Part shown: piece by piece, positions 7,659 to 16,525 of the stretch
Position numbering within the stretch: position 1 is the stretch's first letter
How the letters are laid out: each line of letters opens with the position of its first letter
Source: Marinobacter panjinensis
GTDB taxonomy: Bacteria; Pseudomonadota; Gammaproteobacteria; Pseudomonadales; Oleiphilaceae
Assembly (NCBI RefSeq): GCF_005298175.1
Contig: NZ_SZYH01000001.1
Location: forward strand, 3,348,001-3,412,000
DNA length: 64,000 nucleotides
Direction: 5' to 3'
The notes under the pieces: model-generated
Database searches by the model: none
Seen by the model: only the letters and a program-made list of their open reading frames with translations
What the model was told of the DNA's origin: nothing
Position numbers and translations under genes: made by a program

Positions 7659-9359
7659 ATGACTACAAGAAACAATAAGGCCGTCGCGAACGCGGTCGTA
7701 ATCTCGGCCATGCTGTTTGCCGCTTCCCCGGCGTCCGCGGGAACCGTGTCCGGCAAACTGACCAGTGCCGACGGCGACGCGATCGCCGGTGCCATCATTC
7801 GACTGACGGACGTGCAAGCGGGAATCTCCGAGTCTGTTTACAGTGATGCCAGGGGCGAATATGTATTGGAAACGGACCTGCAAGGCGAGCTCCGCCTGAG
7901 GTTTCGCGCCCATTACTTCGCCGATCACGAGGAACAGATCGTTCTGCCTGATGCGGCAGCAAGCCTTGGTAAAGATGTCCGTATGACCGCGCTCGACGCG
8001 GATCGTGAAGTCTCGGAGAGTCTGGCGGCGTCGTATCATTTCAACGAGTTGCCGTTCGATATCGGCGAAGACGAGCCATTTACCCGGGATAAGTTCCAGC
8101 TCGAGTGCCTGTCCTGTCACCAGCTGGGCAATCCCTTTACCCGTACCGTTCGCCCGGCGGAGTCCTGGCAGCAATCGGTGCAGCGTATGCACGCCTACAT
8201 GGGCGCCATGGACATTACCGAGAAAGATCGCCGCCGGGCTGAGATCTTTGCGGAAGGGTTTGATGGCAAGCCCACGGAAATGCGACCGGACTTCCCGTTC
8301 GATGACGCGTTAGCCCACACCAAGGTCTACGAGTACCAGTTGCCCAGTTCCGGTGTGCCGCACGATGCCTATGTGCACTCGGAAAACGGCCTGGTCTACA
8401 CCGTGGATCAGTTTGCCGATGGCATGTACGTTACCAACCTGGAGAAGGGCGAGACGGAGTTTGTACCGCATCCGGAGCAAGGTATGCCGCTGGGTGGCAT
8501 CTTCACGGTGCTGGGTGTTCCGCCGGCGATGAACAAGGTCAACGTGCGCCACGGCCCGCATTCACTGGCCGAAGGCCACGATGGCAAGCTGTACGTGACC
8601 AATTCCTACTCCGCCTCCATCGGTGTTTTCAATCCAGAGACCAACGAGTGGGAGCAGAAGATCCCGCTGCCGGGCAACGCGCCCTACCCGCACACCATTC
8701 GCGTGGATAGCGAAGGCATCCTCTGGTTCAGTGTGGTTGGTACCGAGCAGATTGGGCGACTGGATCCAAAAAGCCAGGAAGTCACCCTGATCGACTTGCC
8801 GGAGCCGCGCCCGGTGGCCATCACGCCGGCGGTTCTGACCTATGGGGTGGCGGTCAGTACGCTCGATGGTTCGATCTGGTACAGCCGGCTCTGGGGTAAC
8901 CGCATCGGACGCATCGACCCGGACACACTGGAAGTGACCGAGATTGAATCCCCGGTGTTCGGCCCGCGCCGTTTGCGTTTTGCCGAGGATGGTATCCTCT
9001 GGCAGACCGGTTACGGTCACGGTGAGATCGCGCGTATCGATACCAAAACCATGGATATGAAGGTCTACGAAATGCCGGAATTCGCGCCGGACGCCCGTCC
9101 AGGTCCCTATTCCCTGAATATCGCGCCGAAAACCGGCGATGTCTGGGTCAATGAGACCATGACAGACCATATTTACCGGTTTGATCCTGAGCAGGAGAGA
9201 TTCATCGCCTACCCGGCACCCCTGCGTGGTACCTACACCCGGGACGTCACTTTCACGGCAGGAGGTTGGGCCTGCATGACGAATAACCCGATTCCGGTCC
9301 AGGCTCTGGAAGAATTCACCGGTGTGCTGATGTGTCTGGATCCGAATTACCGGAAATAG
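7659..9359 (+). CDS. Secreted Vgb-like beta-propeller protein with carboxypeptidase-regulatory domain and one CxxCH haem motif
   Basis: A 566-residue exported protein. A signal peptide ends near ASPASA. Next comes an Ig-like carboxypeptidase-regulatory domain (about residues 27-105, GTVSGKLTSADGDAIAGA). Around residue 150 there is a CLSCH motif typical of covalent haem c. The C-terminal 340 residues are repeated blades like streptogramin B lyase (DSEGILWFSVVGTEQIGRLDP, EDGILWQTGYGHGEIARID). The start at 7659 has GGAGAGC in front. True Vgb enzymes are cytoplasmic and lack haem, so lyase activity is doubtful; a periplasmic electron-transfer or binding role is as likely. It is followed by a strong terminator. 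Confidence 0.82.
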   Translation: MTTRNNKAVANAVVISAMLFAASPASAGTVSGKLTSADGDAIAGAIIRLTDVQAGISESVYSDARGEYVLETDLQGELRLRFRAHYFADHEEQIVLPDAAASLGKDVRMTALDADREVSESLAASYHFNELPFDIGEDEPFTRDKFQLECLSCHQLGNPFTRTVRPAESWQQSVQRMHAYMGAMDITEKDRRRAEIFAEGFDGKPTEMRPDFPFDDALAHTKVYEYQLPSSGVPHDAYVHSENGLVYTVDQFADGMYVTNLEKGETEFVPHPEQGMPLGGIFTVLGVPPAMNKVNVRHGPHSLAEGHDGKLYVTNSYSASIGVFNPETNEWEQKIPLPGNAPYPHTIRVDSEGILWFSVVGTEQIGRLDPKSQEVTLIDLPEPRPVAITPAVLTYGVAVSTLDGSIWYSRLWGNRIGRIDPDTLEVTEIESPVFGPRRLRFAEDGILWQTGYGHGEIARIDTKTMDMKVYEMPEFAPDARPGPYSLNIAPKTGDVWVNETMTDHIYRFDPEQERFIAYPAPLRGTYTRDVTFTAGGWACMTNNPIPVQALEEFTGVLMCLDPNYRK

Positions 9360-9395
9360 GGTAAAGAGCCCTCTTGTTGTTGTGCTCCCTTTATT

Positions 9396-9425
9396 GCCCG
9401 GGTCTCGAGCCCGGGCTTTTTTTTT
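9396..9425 (+). terminator. Rho-independent terminator after the propeller gene
   Basis: Stem GCCCGGG (9396-9402) pairs with CCCGGGC (9410-9416) around a 7-base loop and is followed by nine T residues. Confidence 0.9.
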
Positions 9426-9628
9426 GGTCGCGGAGGAACGTTCCCTGACCTTTTGGGCGAATTCTGAAAGGTCAAATGTGTGGCGGCTTAAGTTAAGTCG
9501 GCAGGCGAATGGAGCTTGTATCCTACGGGGGGTGGGGAGATCCTCGACCTTGCGGTTTCCCCATGGGGTCGTCGGACCCACTATTTGTGTCCCTTACAGC
9601 CCCTTCTCCCCGGAGGGGTCTTTTTCGA

Positions 9629-10690
9629 TCAACGCAGCCAGCCTGGCGCCTTTTTTCGCATGGATAGCAGTCGGGGTGAGGGCTGGATTCCCTGATCTTT
9701 TCGCCATTGCCGCGGGCTAACGCCATACCAGCGCTGGAAGGCGCGGGAGAAAGCCGCCAGGTCGGAGTAGCCGAGAATGCCGGAAAGCTGGGTCAGGCTG
9801 ATGCCGGATTCCTGGAGGTAGCGTTCGGCCATACTCTTGCGGGTCTCGTCCAGGAGCTTTTGGAAGGAGGTGCCTTCCTCGGTCAGGTAGCGCTGCAGAG
9901 AGCGGGAGCTGAGCAGCATGTAATCCGCTACAAGATCAATGGTCACCCGGCCGTTGGGCAGAAAATTCTTCATGAGATGCTGAACGTAGGCGGGCAACTC
10001 CTGGACTGACAGTTCATCCATTTTTTCCAGATGCTCGCGCATCAGGGCATGCAGCTTCGGATCGGAATCGCTCAGGGGCAGGTTGAGCAGGCGGGCTTCA
10101 AACACCCAGCCATTGATGGTGCTGTCGAACTGGGGAGGCAGGCCAAGCAGCCGGCTGTAGGCCTGCGGCGAACTGCTGGGCCCGTGTCGGAAATGCACGC
10201 CACTGGGTCGCCACTGGGTCCCAAGCAGCATTTTCAGCAAGGCCTTGCCCACCCCGATGGCCAGTTCAACGGCCTGCTTGCTGGCGACCCCCTCACTCAA
10301 CAAGGGTTCGTAGCTGAGAATGGCCATCTTGTCCTCGATGGTGGCCGTGACCAGCCCGCCGGCGGAATGCAGGTGGAAATACTGCATCAGCTCGTTCAGC
10401 GAGTCGCCGACGGTCTGAGCGTTTTTGAACAGATACAGCAAACGTCCAAAGATGGTTGTGCCCTGAAAGATGCCGTATTCCAGACCGAACAATGGATGCT
10501 CTGACCGGTTGGCGCAGTTTTCGAGCAGTGTCGCCAGCCGGGCATAGGAAATGAGGCTCTCGGGATGATCGAGCACGTCCTCGGGCAGCCTGGCTTCACG
10601 CAGCATCGCCCGGTAGTCGAGGTCATATTTGGCGCAGAACTCGTCGAATCGTGCCAGGGACGAGGCTCTGGTGAGATCAGTCGTAACCAT
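9629..10690 (-). CDS. AraC-family transcriptional regulator (OruR-like)
   Basis: A 353-residue regulator. The N-terminal domain is the arabinose-binding-like type found in OruR/ArgR-type AraC proteins (RASSLARFDEFCAKYDLDYR). The C-terminal 100 residues hold two helix-turn-helix units (ADYMLLSSRSLQRYL and TQLSGILGYSDLAAFSRAF, ending with FQRWYGVSPRQWR). The start at 10690 fits the family; an upstream in-frame extension crosses into the divergent promoter. It faces away from the cupin gene at 10858 and sits in the middle of a block whose promoters share an 18-bp motif, so it is the obvious candidate activator of that block. Confidence 0.9.
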   Translation of the reverse strand: MVTTDLTRASSLARFDEFCAKYDLDYRAMLREARLPEDVLDHPESLISYARLATLLENCANRSEHPLFGLEYGIFQGTTIFGRLLYLFKNAQTVGDSLNELMQYFHLHSAGGLVTATIEDKMAILSYEPLLSEGVASKQAVELAIGVGKALLKMLLGTQWRPSGVHFRHGPSSSPQAYSRLLGLPPQFDSTINGWVFEARLLNLPLSDSDPKLHALMREHLEKMDELSVQELPAYVQHLMKNFLPNGRVTIDLVADYMLLSSRSLQRYLTEEGTSFQKLLDETRKSMAERYLQESGISLTQLSGILGYSDLAAFSRAFQRWYGVSPRQWRKDQGIQPSPRLLSMRKKAPGWLR

Positions 10691-10739
10691 AATGACGTGT
10701 AATTGTTGTTCATGATTGTAACGGGTAACGCTAGCTGCA

Positions 10740-10757
10740 TTGGCGGGAAATAACAAG
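10740..10757 (+). promoter_or_regulatory. Shared regulon motif, site B
   Basis: TTGGCGGGAAATAACAAG lies between the AraC regulator and the cupin gene, 100 bases upstream of the cupin start. It matches site C at 16 of 18 positions and site A at 16 of 18. Confidence 0.55.
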
Positions 10758-10857
10758 AAAACGGCATTCTCTATCATGTGCCACCATCGGAATCGGGCGA
10801 CCATGAAATCTGGCAGGTATCCGCCAACGGCACAACAATCTACAAGAGAGGTCGACC

Positions 10858-11388
10858 ATGACGACGCCAAACCAGGTTTTTGAACACCACGAACTGCTTT
10901 ATGTGAACTCCAAAAATCAGCCTGTTTATGAAGACGCCATGCCTGGCGTGCCAGGCATTGATGTACAGCCGCTTTTCCTTGATCCGCATAACGGTGTCTG
11001 GGTGCTGAAAGTCTGGTTCCATCCGGGCGTGACGCTGCCCCGCCACTACCACACCGGTACGGTCCACCTGTTCACGATTTCGGGCCATTGGGAATACAAG
11101 GAATACCCCAACGATCCCCAGACGGACGGCTGCTACCTGTACGAGCCGGGCGGCTCCATTCACCAGTTCACCACGCCAGCGACCAACACCGGGCCCACAG
11201 AGACCCTGATGGTAGTACACGGCGCCAACGTCAATTTCGACGACGATGGCAACTACCTGGGCATCATGGATGCCAGCGACATCATGATCATGTTGGACAA
11301 CCTGATCCGGGAACGGGGCCTCGAGCCGGCAAACTACATCACGCCTCCCCAGCCGGACCACAACGCCCGGGTCCGTAACGTCAAGTAA
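10858..11388 (+). CDS. Cupin dioxygenase, 2,4'-dihydroxyacetophenone dioxygenase-like
   Basis: A 176-residue single-domain cupin. The metal-binding first motif is visible at about residue 63 (RHYHTGTVHLFTISG) and the second at about residue 99 (YEPGGSIHQFTTP). Length and sequence pattern match the 2,4'-dihydroxyacetophenone dioxygenase group, which cleaves the C-C bond of alpha-hydroxyketones using non-haem iron. It has the translation signal AGAGAGG before the ATG. It is alone in its transcript, ended by a strong terminator before the acyl-CoA ligase. A role in cleaving a hydroxyketone for the following ligase is an inference. Confidence 0.8.
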   Translation: MTTPNQVFEHHELLYVNSKNQPVYEDAMPGVPGIDVQPLFLDPHNGVWVLKVWFHPGVTLPRHYHTGTVHLFTISGHWEYKEYPNDPQTDGCYLYEPGGSIHQFTTPATNTGPTETLMVVHGANVNFDDDGNYLGIMDASDIMIMLDNLIRERGLEPANYITPPQPDHNARVRNVK

Positions 11389-11404
11389 GACAGCCAATGC
11401 AGAA

Positions 11405-11450
11405 GCGCCCTCCCGGCCAAAACAGGTTTTCCCGGGTAGGGCGTTTTTTT
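11405..11450 (+). terminator. Rho-independent terminator after the cupin gene
   Basis: CGCCCT (11406-11411) pairs with AGGGCG (11438-11443), with CCCGG/CCGGG pairing inside, followed by seven T residues. Confidence 0.85.
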
Positions 11451-11483
11451 GTATCCGAACAGTCAATTAAGGTAGAGAAAACC

Positions 11484-13109
11484 ATGAAACCCTGGCTTGA
11501 TTCATACCCCGCGGATGTTCCCCCCACAATTGACCCTGACACCCATGCCTCCGTTGCCAGTTTGTTTAATGACGCTAGCAAGCGTTTCCCGGAGCACGCC
11601 GCGCTGGAGTGCTTTGGTGACACCATGACGTATGGCCAGCTTGATGAAGCCTCGGATGCGCTGGCCAGCGCCCTGCAGCAGCAATACGGGGTGAAGAAGG
11701 GCGACCGGGTCGCGGTCATGTTGCCGAATATCTTTGCCTATCCGGTGGCCATGTTGGCGATTCTGAAGGTGGGCGCCATCCAGGTGAACGTGAACCCTCT
11801 GTACACGCCGAGGGAACTGGAACACCAACTGAATGATTCCGGTGCCGAAACACTGTTTATCTATTCGGGCTCCGTGGCGTCGCTGACCCCGATCCGTGAC
11901 GCTACGTCCGTTTCGCACGTGATTGTGGTCAATCCCGGTGATGGGGTCGGCCTCCCGATTCCGGGTGGTGACATTCCCGCCGAACTGGGCGAGTTCATCG
12001 GCATGGCGGACCTGTTGGAGCATAATGCGGGTAATAAACCCACCGCAGTACCGGTTTCCGGCGATGATGTCCTGTTTCTGCAATACACCGGCGGAACGAC
12101 AGGCCCCTCCAAGGGCGCGACACTGACCCACCGTAACCTGATTGCCAACAGCATTCAGTTCCGGAGCTTCATGCCCGAGGCGAACGAGCCGGGGGAGGAG
12201 GTGCTGGTGCTGGCACTGCCGATGTATCACATCTTTGGGTTGATGATTTTCGTGGCCTACGCGGCAATTGGCGCCAAAGCCATCCTGATTCCCAATCCCC
12301 GTGACATGGACGCCTACCTGAAGGCCATCAAGGATTCCAGGTTCACCGTTATTGGTGGCGTCAATACCCTGTATGCGGGCATGACCCACCACCCCTTGTT
12401 CAAGGACGTGGACCTGTCCCGTTACAAAGTGGCATTTGGGGGTGGCTCCAAGATCTTCCCGAGCACCTCCAAGGCCTGGAAGTCTTTCACCGGTGCTCAC
12501 ATCCTGGAAGGCTTCGGTTTGTCCGAAACCTCGCCGATCCTCACCCTGAACCTGATGGGGCAGGAAGCATTCAGCGGCACGGTGGGCTATCCGGTACCGT
12601 CCACTGAGGTCAAGATCATCGATGAGCAAGGCAACGCCCTGCCTGCCGGAACGCCGGGCGAACTCTGTGCCCGCGGACCCCAGGTCATGAAGGGGTACTG
12701 GAACCGGGAGCAGGCAACGGCTGATACCTTCACCGAAGATGGCTTTTTCAAAACCGGTGATGTGGCGGTCATGCACCCGGACGGTCAGTTCGAGATTGTT
12801 GATCGCAAGAAAGACATGATCATTGTCTCGGGTTTCAACGTTTACCCCAACGAGGTGGAAGCCGTTGCCAGTGAGTTGCCCGAGGTTGCTGAGTCGGCCT
12901 GTATCGGTGTGCCGGACGAGAAAACCGGTGAGCGCATCCGCCTTTTCGTGGCGCCGACCGAGGGATCAGGAATCGACAAAGACGCGGTGATGGCCCATTG
13001 CCGGCAGAGTCTCGCCGCCTACAAGGTTCCGAAGGAAATCGAGGTGCTGCAGGAGCTGCCCAAGTCAAACGTTGGCAAGATCCTGAGGAAGGATCTGCGC
13101 GTTGTCTGA
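11484..13109 (+). CDS. Long-chain fatty-acid-CoA ligase (AMP-binding, FadD-like)
   Basis: A 541-residue acyl-adenylate ligase. It carries the P-loop YTGGTTGPSKGATLTHRNL near residue 200, the motif EGFGLSETSP near 345, KTGDVAVM near 425, and a C-terminal catalytic Lys context KSNVGKILRKDLR. It activates carboxylic acids, probably medium or long chain, to CoA thioesters in the cytoplasm. The start at 11484 has AAGGTAGA upstream; a longer frame would run through the terminator. It is probably co-transcribed with the VOC gene 12 bases later. Confidence 0.9.
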   Translation: MKPWLDSYPADVPPTIDPDTHASVASLFNDASKRFPEHAALECFGDTMTYGQLDEASDALASALQQQYGVKKGDRVAVMLPNIFAYPVAMLAILKVGAIQVNVNPLYTPRELEHQLNDSGAETLFIYSGSVASLTPIRDATSVSHVIVVNPGDGVGLPIPGGDIPAELGEFIGMADLLEHNAGNKPTAVPVSGDDVLFLQYTGGTTGPSKGATLTHRNLIANSIQFRSFMPEANEPGEEVLVLALPMYHIFGLMIFVAYAAIGAKAILIPNPRDMDAYLKAIKDSRFTVIGGVNTLYAGMTHHPLFKDVDLSRYKVAFGGGSKIFPSTSKAWKSFTGAHILEGFGLSETSPILTLNLMGQEAFSGTVGYPVPSTEVKIIDEQGNALPAGTPGELCARGPQVMKGYWNREQATADTFTEDGFFKTGDVAVMHPDGQFEIVDRKKDMIIVSGFNVYPNEVEAVASELPEVAESACIGVPDEKTGERIRLFVAPTEGSGIDKDAVMAHCRQSLAAYKVPKEIEVLQELPKSNVGKILRKDLRVV

Positions 13110-13121
13110 GGTGGGATTCCG

Positions 13122-14093
13122 ATGAGCACATACTGCAGTCAGATTGCCTTCGTGTGTCAGGATGCCAGGGCCCTCCGGTCCTGGTACGGCACCCTGTTCG
13201 GTTTTGTGTCGTCGGGGCGGACCATCTATGCGGGCAAGCTATCTACCCGGGTGATGGGAATCGACGGCGTAAATACGCGCTGCTATTGGTCTCTCGACGG
13301 CAATGCCGACATGTTCCAGTTGGAGTTCTTCGACTTCCGGTCGCCGGAAATGCTGCCCCGCCCGGAACACTGGAGCCCGGTGATGCCGGGTTATGCCTGT
13401 ATCGGAATCTATAGCCAACAGTTCCAGTGTTGCGTTGATGCCCTGTCGGCCCAGCAGCGTCTAGAGGCCGTGGAGGGAGAAACCGGTGGCAGGGTGGCGT
13501 ACGCCAGTGACCCCGAGGGTAACGCACTGGAAATCTATGAGCGCGATCCCCTGCCGGACGCTGGCTGGAATGGCCGGAACCAACCGTCCGCAGTGCGGCT
13601 GATCCGGCTCAATTCCCACGATGCCGAAGGCGTGGCGCGTGCCTGGTCTGGCTCACTTGGCGTCACGCCGGTGCAGATGCCAGAGGGGTGGGCTCAGCGT
13701 CTTTCCGTGGTTAAGCCGGGTCTGTCAGAACCGAGGTACCTGCGTGGCGGCGGCGTTGTGGTGGAAATCTGTCGCACCGCTGAGCCGTTTCCAGGGGGGC
13801 AGCGTCCGGCGTTGTACCAGCACGGTTTCATGAACTTTGCCCTTAACACCCAGTCCCGGATTGAATGGGACGAGGTGTATGCCCAAGCCCTCTGGTCGGG
13901 GTTTCGGGCCAATGGAAAGGCGCTGGAGGCGGGCATATTCAAAGTCATGTACGTCAATGACCCGGAAGGCAATAGCATAGAGCTTCTGTACCCCCGAAAA
14001 TTTGCCTACCGGGCGACCGGCTTTCGCCCCAGCCTTCGCCTGAACGCGCCCCTCCGGTTGCTGCGCAGATGGCTGGCCCGGCGCGGGCAATAA
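13122..14093 (+). CDS. VOC-family protein with two glyoxalase-like modules
   Basis: A 323-residue protein built of two vicinal-oxygen-chelate halves. The first half begins SQIAFVCQDARALRSWYGTLFGF and ends in YASDPEGNALEIYE. The second ends in YVNDPEGNSIELLYP. DPEGN-x-EL/I is the usual end of a VOC module, with Glu as a metal ligand. Possible activities include extradiol dioxygenase, isomerase or lyase; none can be assigned. It is the last gene of the acyl-CoA ligase unit and ends at a bidirectional terminator. Confidence 0.8.
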   Translation: MSTYCSQIAFVCQDARALRSWYGTLFGFVSSGRTIYAGKLSTRVMGIDGVNTRCYWSLDGNADMFQLEFFDFRSPEMLPRPEHWSPVMPGYACIGIYSQQFQCCVDALSAQQRLEAVEGETGGRVAYASDPEGNALEIYERDPLPDAGWNGRNQPSAVRLIRLNSHDAEGVARAWSGSLGVTPVQMPEGWAQRLSVVKPGLSEPRYLRGGGVVVEICRTAEPFPGGQRPALYQHGFMNFALNTQSRIEWDEVYAQALWSGFRANGKALEAGIFKVMYVNDPEGNSIELLYPRKFAYRATGFRPSLRLNAPLRLLRRWLARRGQ

Positions 14094-14095
14094 AC

Positions 14096-14125
14096 AAAAA
14101 AGCCGCTGGAAACAGCGGCTTTTTA
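14096..14125. terminator. Bidirectional terminator between convergent units
   Basis: AGCCGCTG (14101-14108), GAAA loop, CAGCGGCT (14113-14120), flanked by A and T runs. It can serve the VOC gene and the convergent alcohol dehydrogenase gene. Confidence 0.92.
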
Positions 14126-14140
14126 GTCGTATTTGACGTC

Positions 14141-15220
14141 TTATTCTGACGGTTTTACCAGAATCTTGACGTCGTTTTCAGGCTTGCCCAATCGGTCGAA
14201 GGCGGATTCGATATCACTCAGGCCCACCGTGTCGGAAATCAGCCCGCCGGCATCGAGCTCGCCGTTGGCAAGGTGGTTCAGGGTCGCTCCGAATTCCTCA
14301 CCGCTGTAGAAACTGACAAAGCGGAGATCGATTTCTTTCATGACCGGGTAGGACGGCATTATCGCGTCCTTTTCCATGCACAGACCCACAACCACGACCC
14401 GAGACCCGTAGGGTGCGCCGGTACAGACATTCTGGATCAGGCCAGGTACACCCACACATTCAAAAATCAGCGAGGGTCTCAGGTCGGCGCCTCCGAACAG
14501 GGGTGAGATCGGGCCGGCCTCTTCCGGACTCGCAGTCTGGGCTGCTTCTTTCCAGCTTTCATAGGGTGAATGCGCTGCCGGGTTGACCACGACATCCGCG
14601 CCCATTTTTCTGGCAAGGTCACGACGCGCTCTCGAGAAATCCGACGCCACGATGGGGCCAATCTTCATCATCTTCAGCACGGCAATAACGGCAAGACCGA
14701 TCGGGCCGCAGCCGATGACCAGTGGTACGTGATTCCGGGTTGGCTCGCCACGGTTAACCGCGTGCAGGGCAACGGCCATGGGCTCAGTCAGAGCCGCCAT
14801 TTCCGGGCTCAGGCCATTGGGGACTTTCATGGTGAGTCGGCTGTCGACCAGCATCTGTTCGGAAAAGCCCCCGGGAACGTCGGCGGAACTGAAGCCAATC
14901 ATGGCAAGACCCTCTTCCCGCATCAGGAAGGGCAGGGAGACGACCTGGTCGCCAGCCTTGAACGTCGAGCCTTGCCGGGTTTCCAGGACTTCCCCGACAA
15001 ACTCGTGTCCCATCAGTATGGGTTTGTCGGCGTCGATGATGGAGCTACCCACGACCTCGCGGGAGCTCTCGGCTATCTCATGGGTGTGGTGCCGGCAATG
15101 CAGGTCGGACCCGCAGATGCCGCAAACCAGAGATTTGATGAGGAGCTCGTTCTGACGTGGTTTGGGTTCCGGCAAATCCACGATCTTCAGGTTGTTGTCT
15201 TCAACGATGGCACTTCGCAT
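14141..15220 (-). CDS. Zinc-binding alcohol dehydrogenase
   Basis: A 359-residue MDR alcohol dehydrogenase. Catalytic zinc ligands are visible in CGICGSDLH (Cys near residue 33) and GHEFVGEV (about residue 70). The coenzyme site is IGCGPIGLAVIAVL near 170, with SDFSRARR suggesting NAD. The usual lobe with four structural-zinc cysteines is absent: the segment after GDQVVSLPFL has no cysteine cluster. It lies 46 bases downstream of the 3beta-HSD-like gene and is probably in the same transcript. A secondary alcohol or cyclic alcohol is a likely substrate; this is inference. Confidence 0.88.
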   Translation of the reverse strand: MRSAIVEDNNLKIVDLPEPKPRQNELLIKSLVCGICGSDLHCRHHTHEIAESSREVVGSSIIDADKPILMGHEFVGEVLETRQGSTFKAGDQVVSLPFLMREEGLAMIGFSSADVPGGFSEQMLVDSRLTMKVPNGLSPEMAALTEPMAVALHAVNRGEPTRNHVPLVIGCGPIGLAVIAVLKMMKIGPIVASDFSRARRDLARKMGADVVVNPAAHSPYESWKEAAQTASPEEAGPISPLFGGADLRPSLIFECVGVPGLIQNVCTGAPYGSRVVVVGLCMEKDAIMPSYPVMKEIDLRFVSFYSGEEFGATLNHLANGELDAGGLISDTVGLSDIESAFDRLGKPENDVKILVKPSE

Positions 15221-15266
15221 CGGGTGTCTCCTTGGTGTGTGTTGTTGGCAAAGTCAGAGGCCCGCG

Positions 15267-16319
15267 TCAGGCGCTGGCTTCCTGGTCAAAGGACGGGCTA
15301 TCGGTTCGGCTCAGTTCTCCGATCTCTCTGAGCCACGCTTCGGAACGTGTCATGCCCTCTTCTAGGTTGACCTTGGGTTCGAAGCCGAGGTGTTTCCGTG
15401 CGTTCTCAATGGAAAAGCCGCCCTTGCGTGCGAACATCAGCATCGCGTCCGGCGTGACCTCATTGGGGCGCTTGAGCTTGCGATTCAGCCACCAGATGCC
15501 CTGGGTGAGTTTCAGGGCAGCAGCCAGAGGCATGCTCGGTGGGAAACCCTTGTTGCCGGCCCAGCGCCAGTGATTCATGAAGAATTCCCTGCAGGTCACG
15601 GGCTCGTCGCCCCAGAGGATGAAAATGCGGCCGCTGCCTGAAGGCAGGCCGGCGGCGAGAAGGGTGCCGTCGATCAGGTCATCGATGTACACCGGGGTAA
15701 AGATGCCCTTGCCCCGGTTGGGCAGGATCAGTTGGCCGGCCCGGGCCATCTTCAAGGGTTCCAGCAACCAGGGGCGGGAGCCCGGACCGTAGACGTCCCC
15801 CGGGCGGATGATGGTGCAGTCGATTTCACCGGCGGCGTGGGCGGCGAGCACCGTGTGTTCGGAGGCGCCCTTGGCCACGCCGTAGCGGTAGTGTTCACCA
15901 ATCACCACGGGAGCCGTCTCGTCCGCTCCGGGTTCGTAGTCGTAGCCCATGGCGGCGATCGAGGAATAGTGCACGAAGCGCTGTGCACCGACGGCAATGG
16001 CGACGTCCAGAGCGTTGCGAACGCCGACCAGCGAGGTGGTGGTATAGGTCTCCCAGTCAGCGGCCAGCGACACCACCGCTGCGGTGTTGATAAAGAGGTC
16101 GCAGCCTTTGGCATGATCGCGCCAGCCTGACGGATCGGTCAGGTTTCCGGCTATGACGTTGCGCTCTTCATCCGCCTGTAGATCCATACCGCAGGCCTCG
16201 CAGCCCAGCTCGCGATAGCGATGGAAGAGGGTGCGACCAATGAAACCATTGGCGCCGGTTATGAAGACTTTGGAGGGCAGGGAGGGCTTTTGCCCGTCCC
16301 GACCAGTTGGGAGAGACAT
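15267..16319 (-). CDS. NAD-dependent epimerase/dehydratase, 3beta-hydroxysteroid dehydrogenase-like
   Basis: A 350-residue extended SDR. It has the Rossmann motif ITGANGFIGRTL at residue 19 and the catalytic YRYGVAKGASE (YxxxK) near residue 145. The pattern GDVYGPGSRPWLLEPLKMARAG is typical of the 3beta-HSD/OleD branch, which oxidises or reduces hydroxyl groups on steroids and hydroxy-ketone lipids. It is the first gene of a two-gene unit with the zinc alcohol dehydrogenase. It diverges from the esterase-WS/DGAT operon across a gap with several palindromes. Confidence 0.85.
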   Translation of the reverse strand: MSLPTGRDGQKPSLPSKVFITGANGFIGRTLFHRYRELGCEACGMDLQADEERNVIAGNLTDPSGWRDHAKGCDLFINTAAVVSLAADWETYTTTSLVGVRNALDVAIAVGAQRFVHYSSIAAMGYDYEPGADETAPVVIGEHYRYGVAKGASEHTVLAAHAAGEIDCTIIRPGDVYGPGSRPWLLEPLKMARAGQLILPNRGKGIFTPVYIDDLIDGTLLAAGLPSGSGRIFILWGDEPVTCREFFMNHWRWAGNKGFPPSMPLAAALKLTQGIWWLNRKLKRPNEVTPDAMLMFARKGGFSIENARKHLGFEPKVNLEEGMTRSEAWLREIGELSRTDSPSFDQEASA

Positions 16320-16411
16320 GGGGTGGCTCCTGTTCTGTTTATTGTGTTGGTCCTATCGTGGGTAGTTTTTGACACCGTTATTTTTCAATTCACGACAAAT
16401 TACAGGTAAAA

Positions 16412-16434
16412 CACGCCAGATTTTTCATGGCGTG
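16412..16434. promoter_or_regulatory. Inverted repeat in the divergent promoter region
   Basis: CACGCCA (16412-16418) and TGGCGTG (16428-16434) form a perfect 7-bp inverted repeat around a 9-base AT-rich spacer. The right arm overlaps the shared motif at 16427. Confidence 0.45.
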
Positions 16435-16444
16435 AAATAACAAG
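16427..16444 (+). promoter_or_regulatory. Shared regulon motif, site C
   Basis: ATGGCGTGAAATAACAAG lies 82 bases upstream of the esterase start at 16526, in the divergent gap. It is nearly the same as sites A (7531) and B (10740). Confidence 0.55.
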
Positions 16445-16471
16445 CTGTTGACGTTGTAAGCCAAGGAGCGA

Positions 16472-16491
16472 CTACGACCAATTGGTCATAG
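16472..16491. promoter_or_regulatory. 20-bp near-perfect palindrome, candidate TetR-type operator
   Basis: CTACGACCAATTGGTCATAG is symmetric at all but one base pair. It lies 35 bases before the esterase start, where a repressor would block transcription. No TetR gene is in the window, so the regulator would be encoded elsewhere. Confidence 0.4.
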
Positions 16492-16525
16492 TGTGGGCAG
16501 AAATTACCCAAGGGATTGGCTTTCC

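Noticed and set aside
9601..9626. Possible terminator (CCCC...GGGG followed by TCTTTTT)
   Set aside because: The stem needs a three-base bulge and no plus-strand gene ends nearby, because the propeller gene already has a strong terminator at 9396.
11502..12776. 424-residue frame antisense to the acyl-CoA ligase
   Set aside because: Shadow frame; the sense product has all AMP-ligase motifs.
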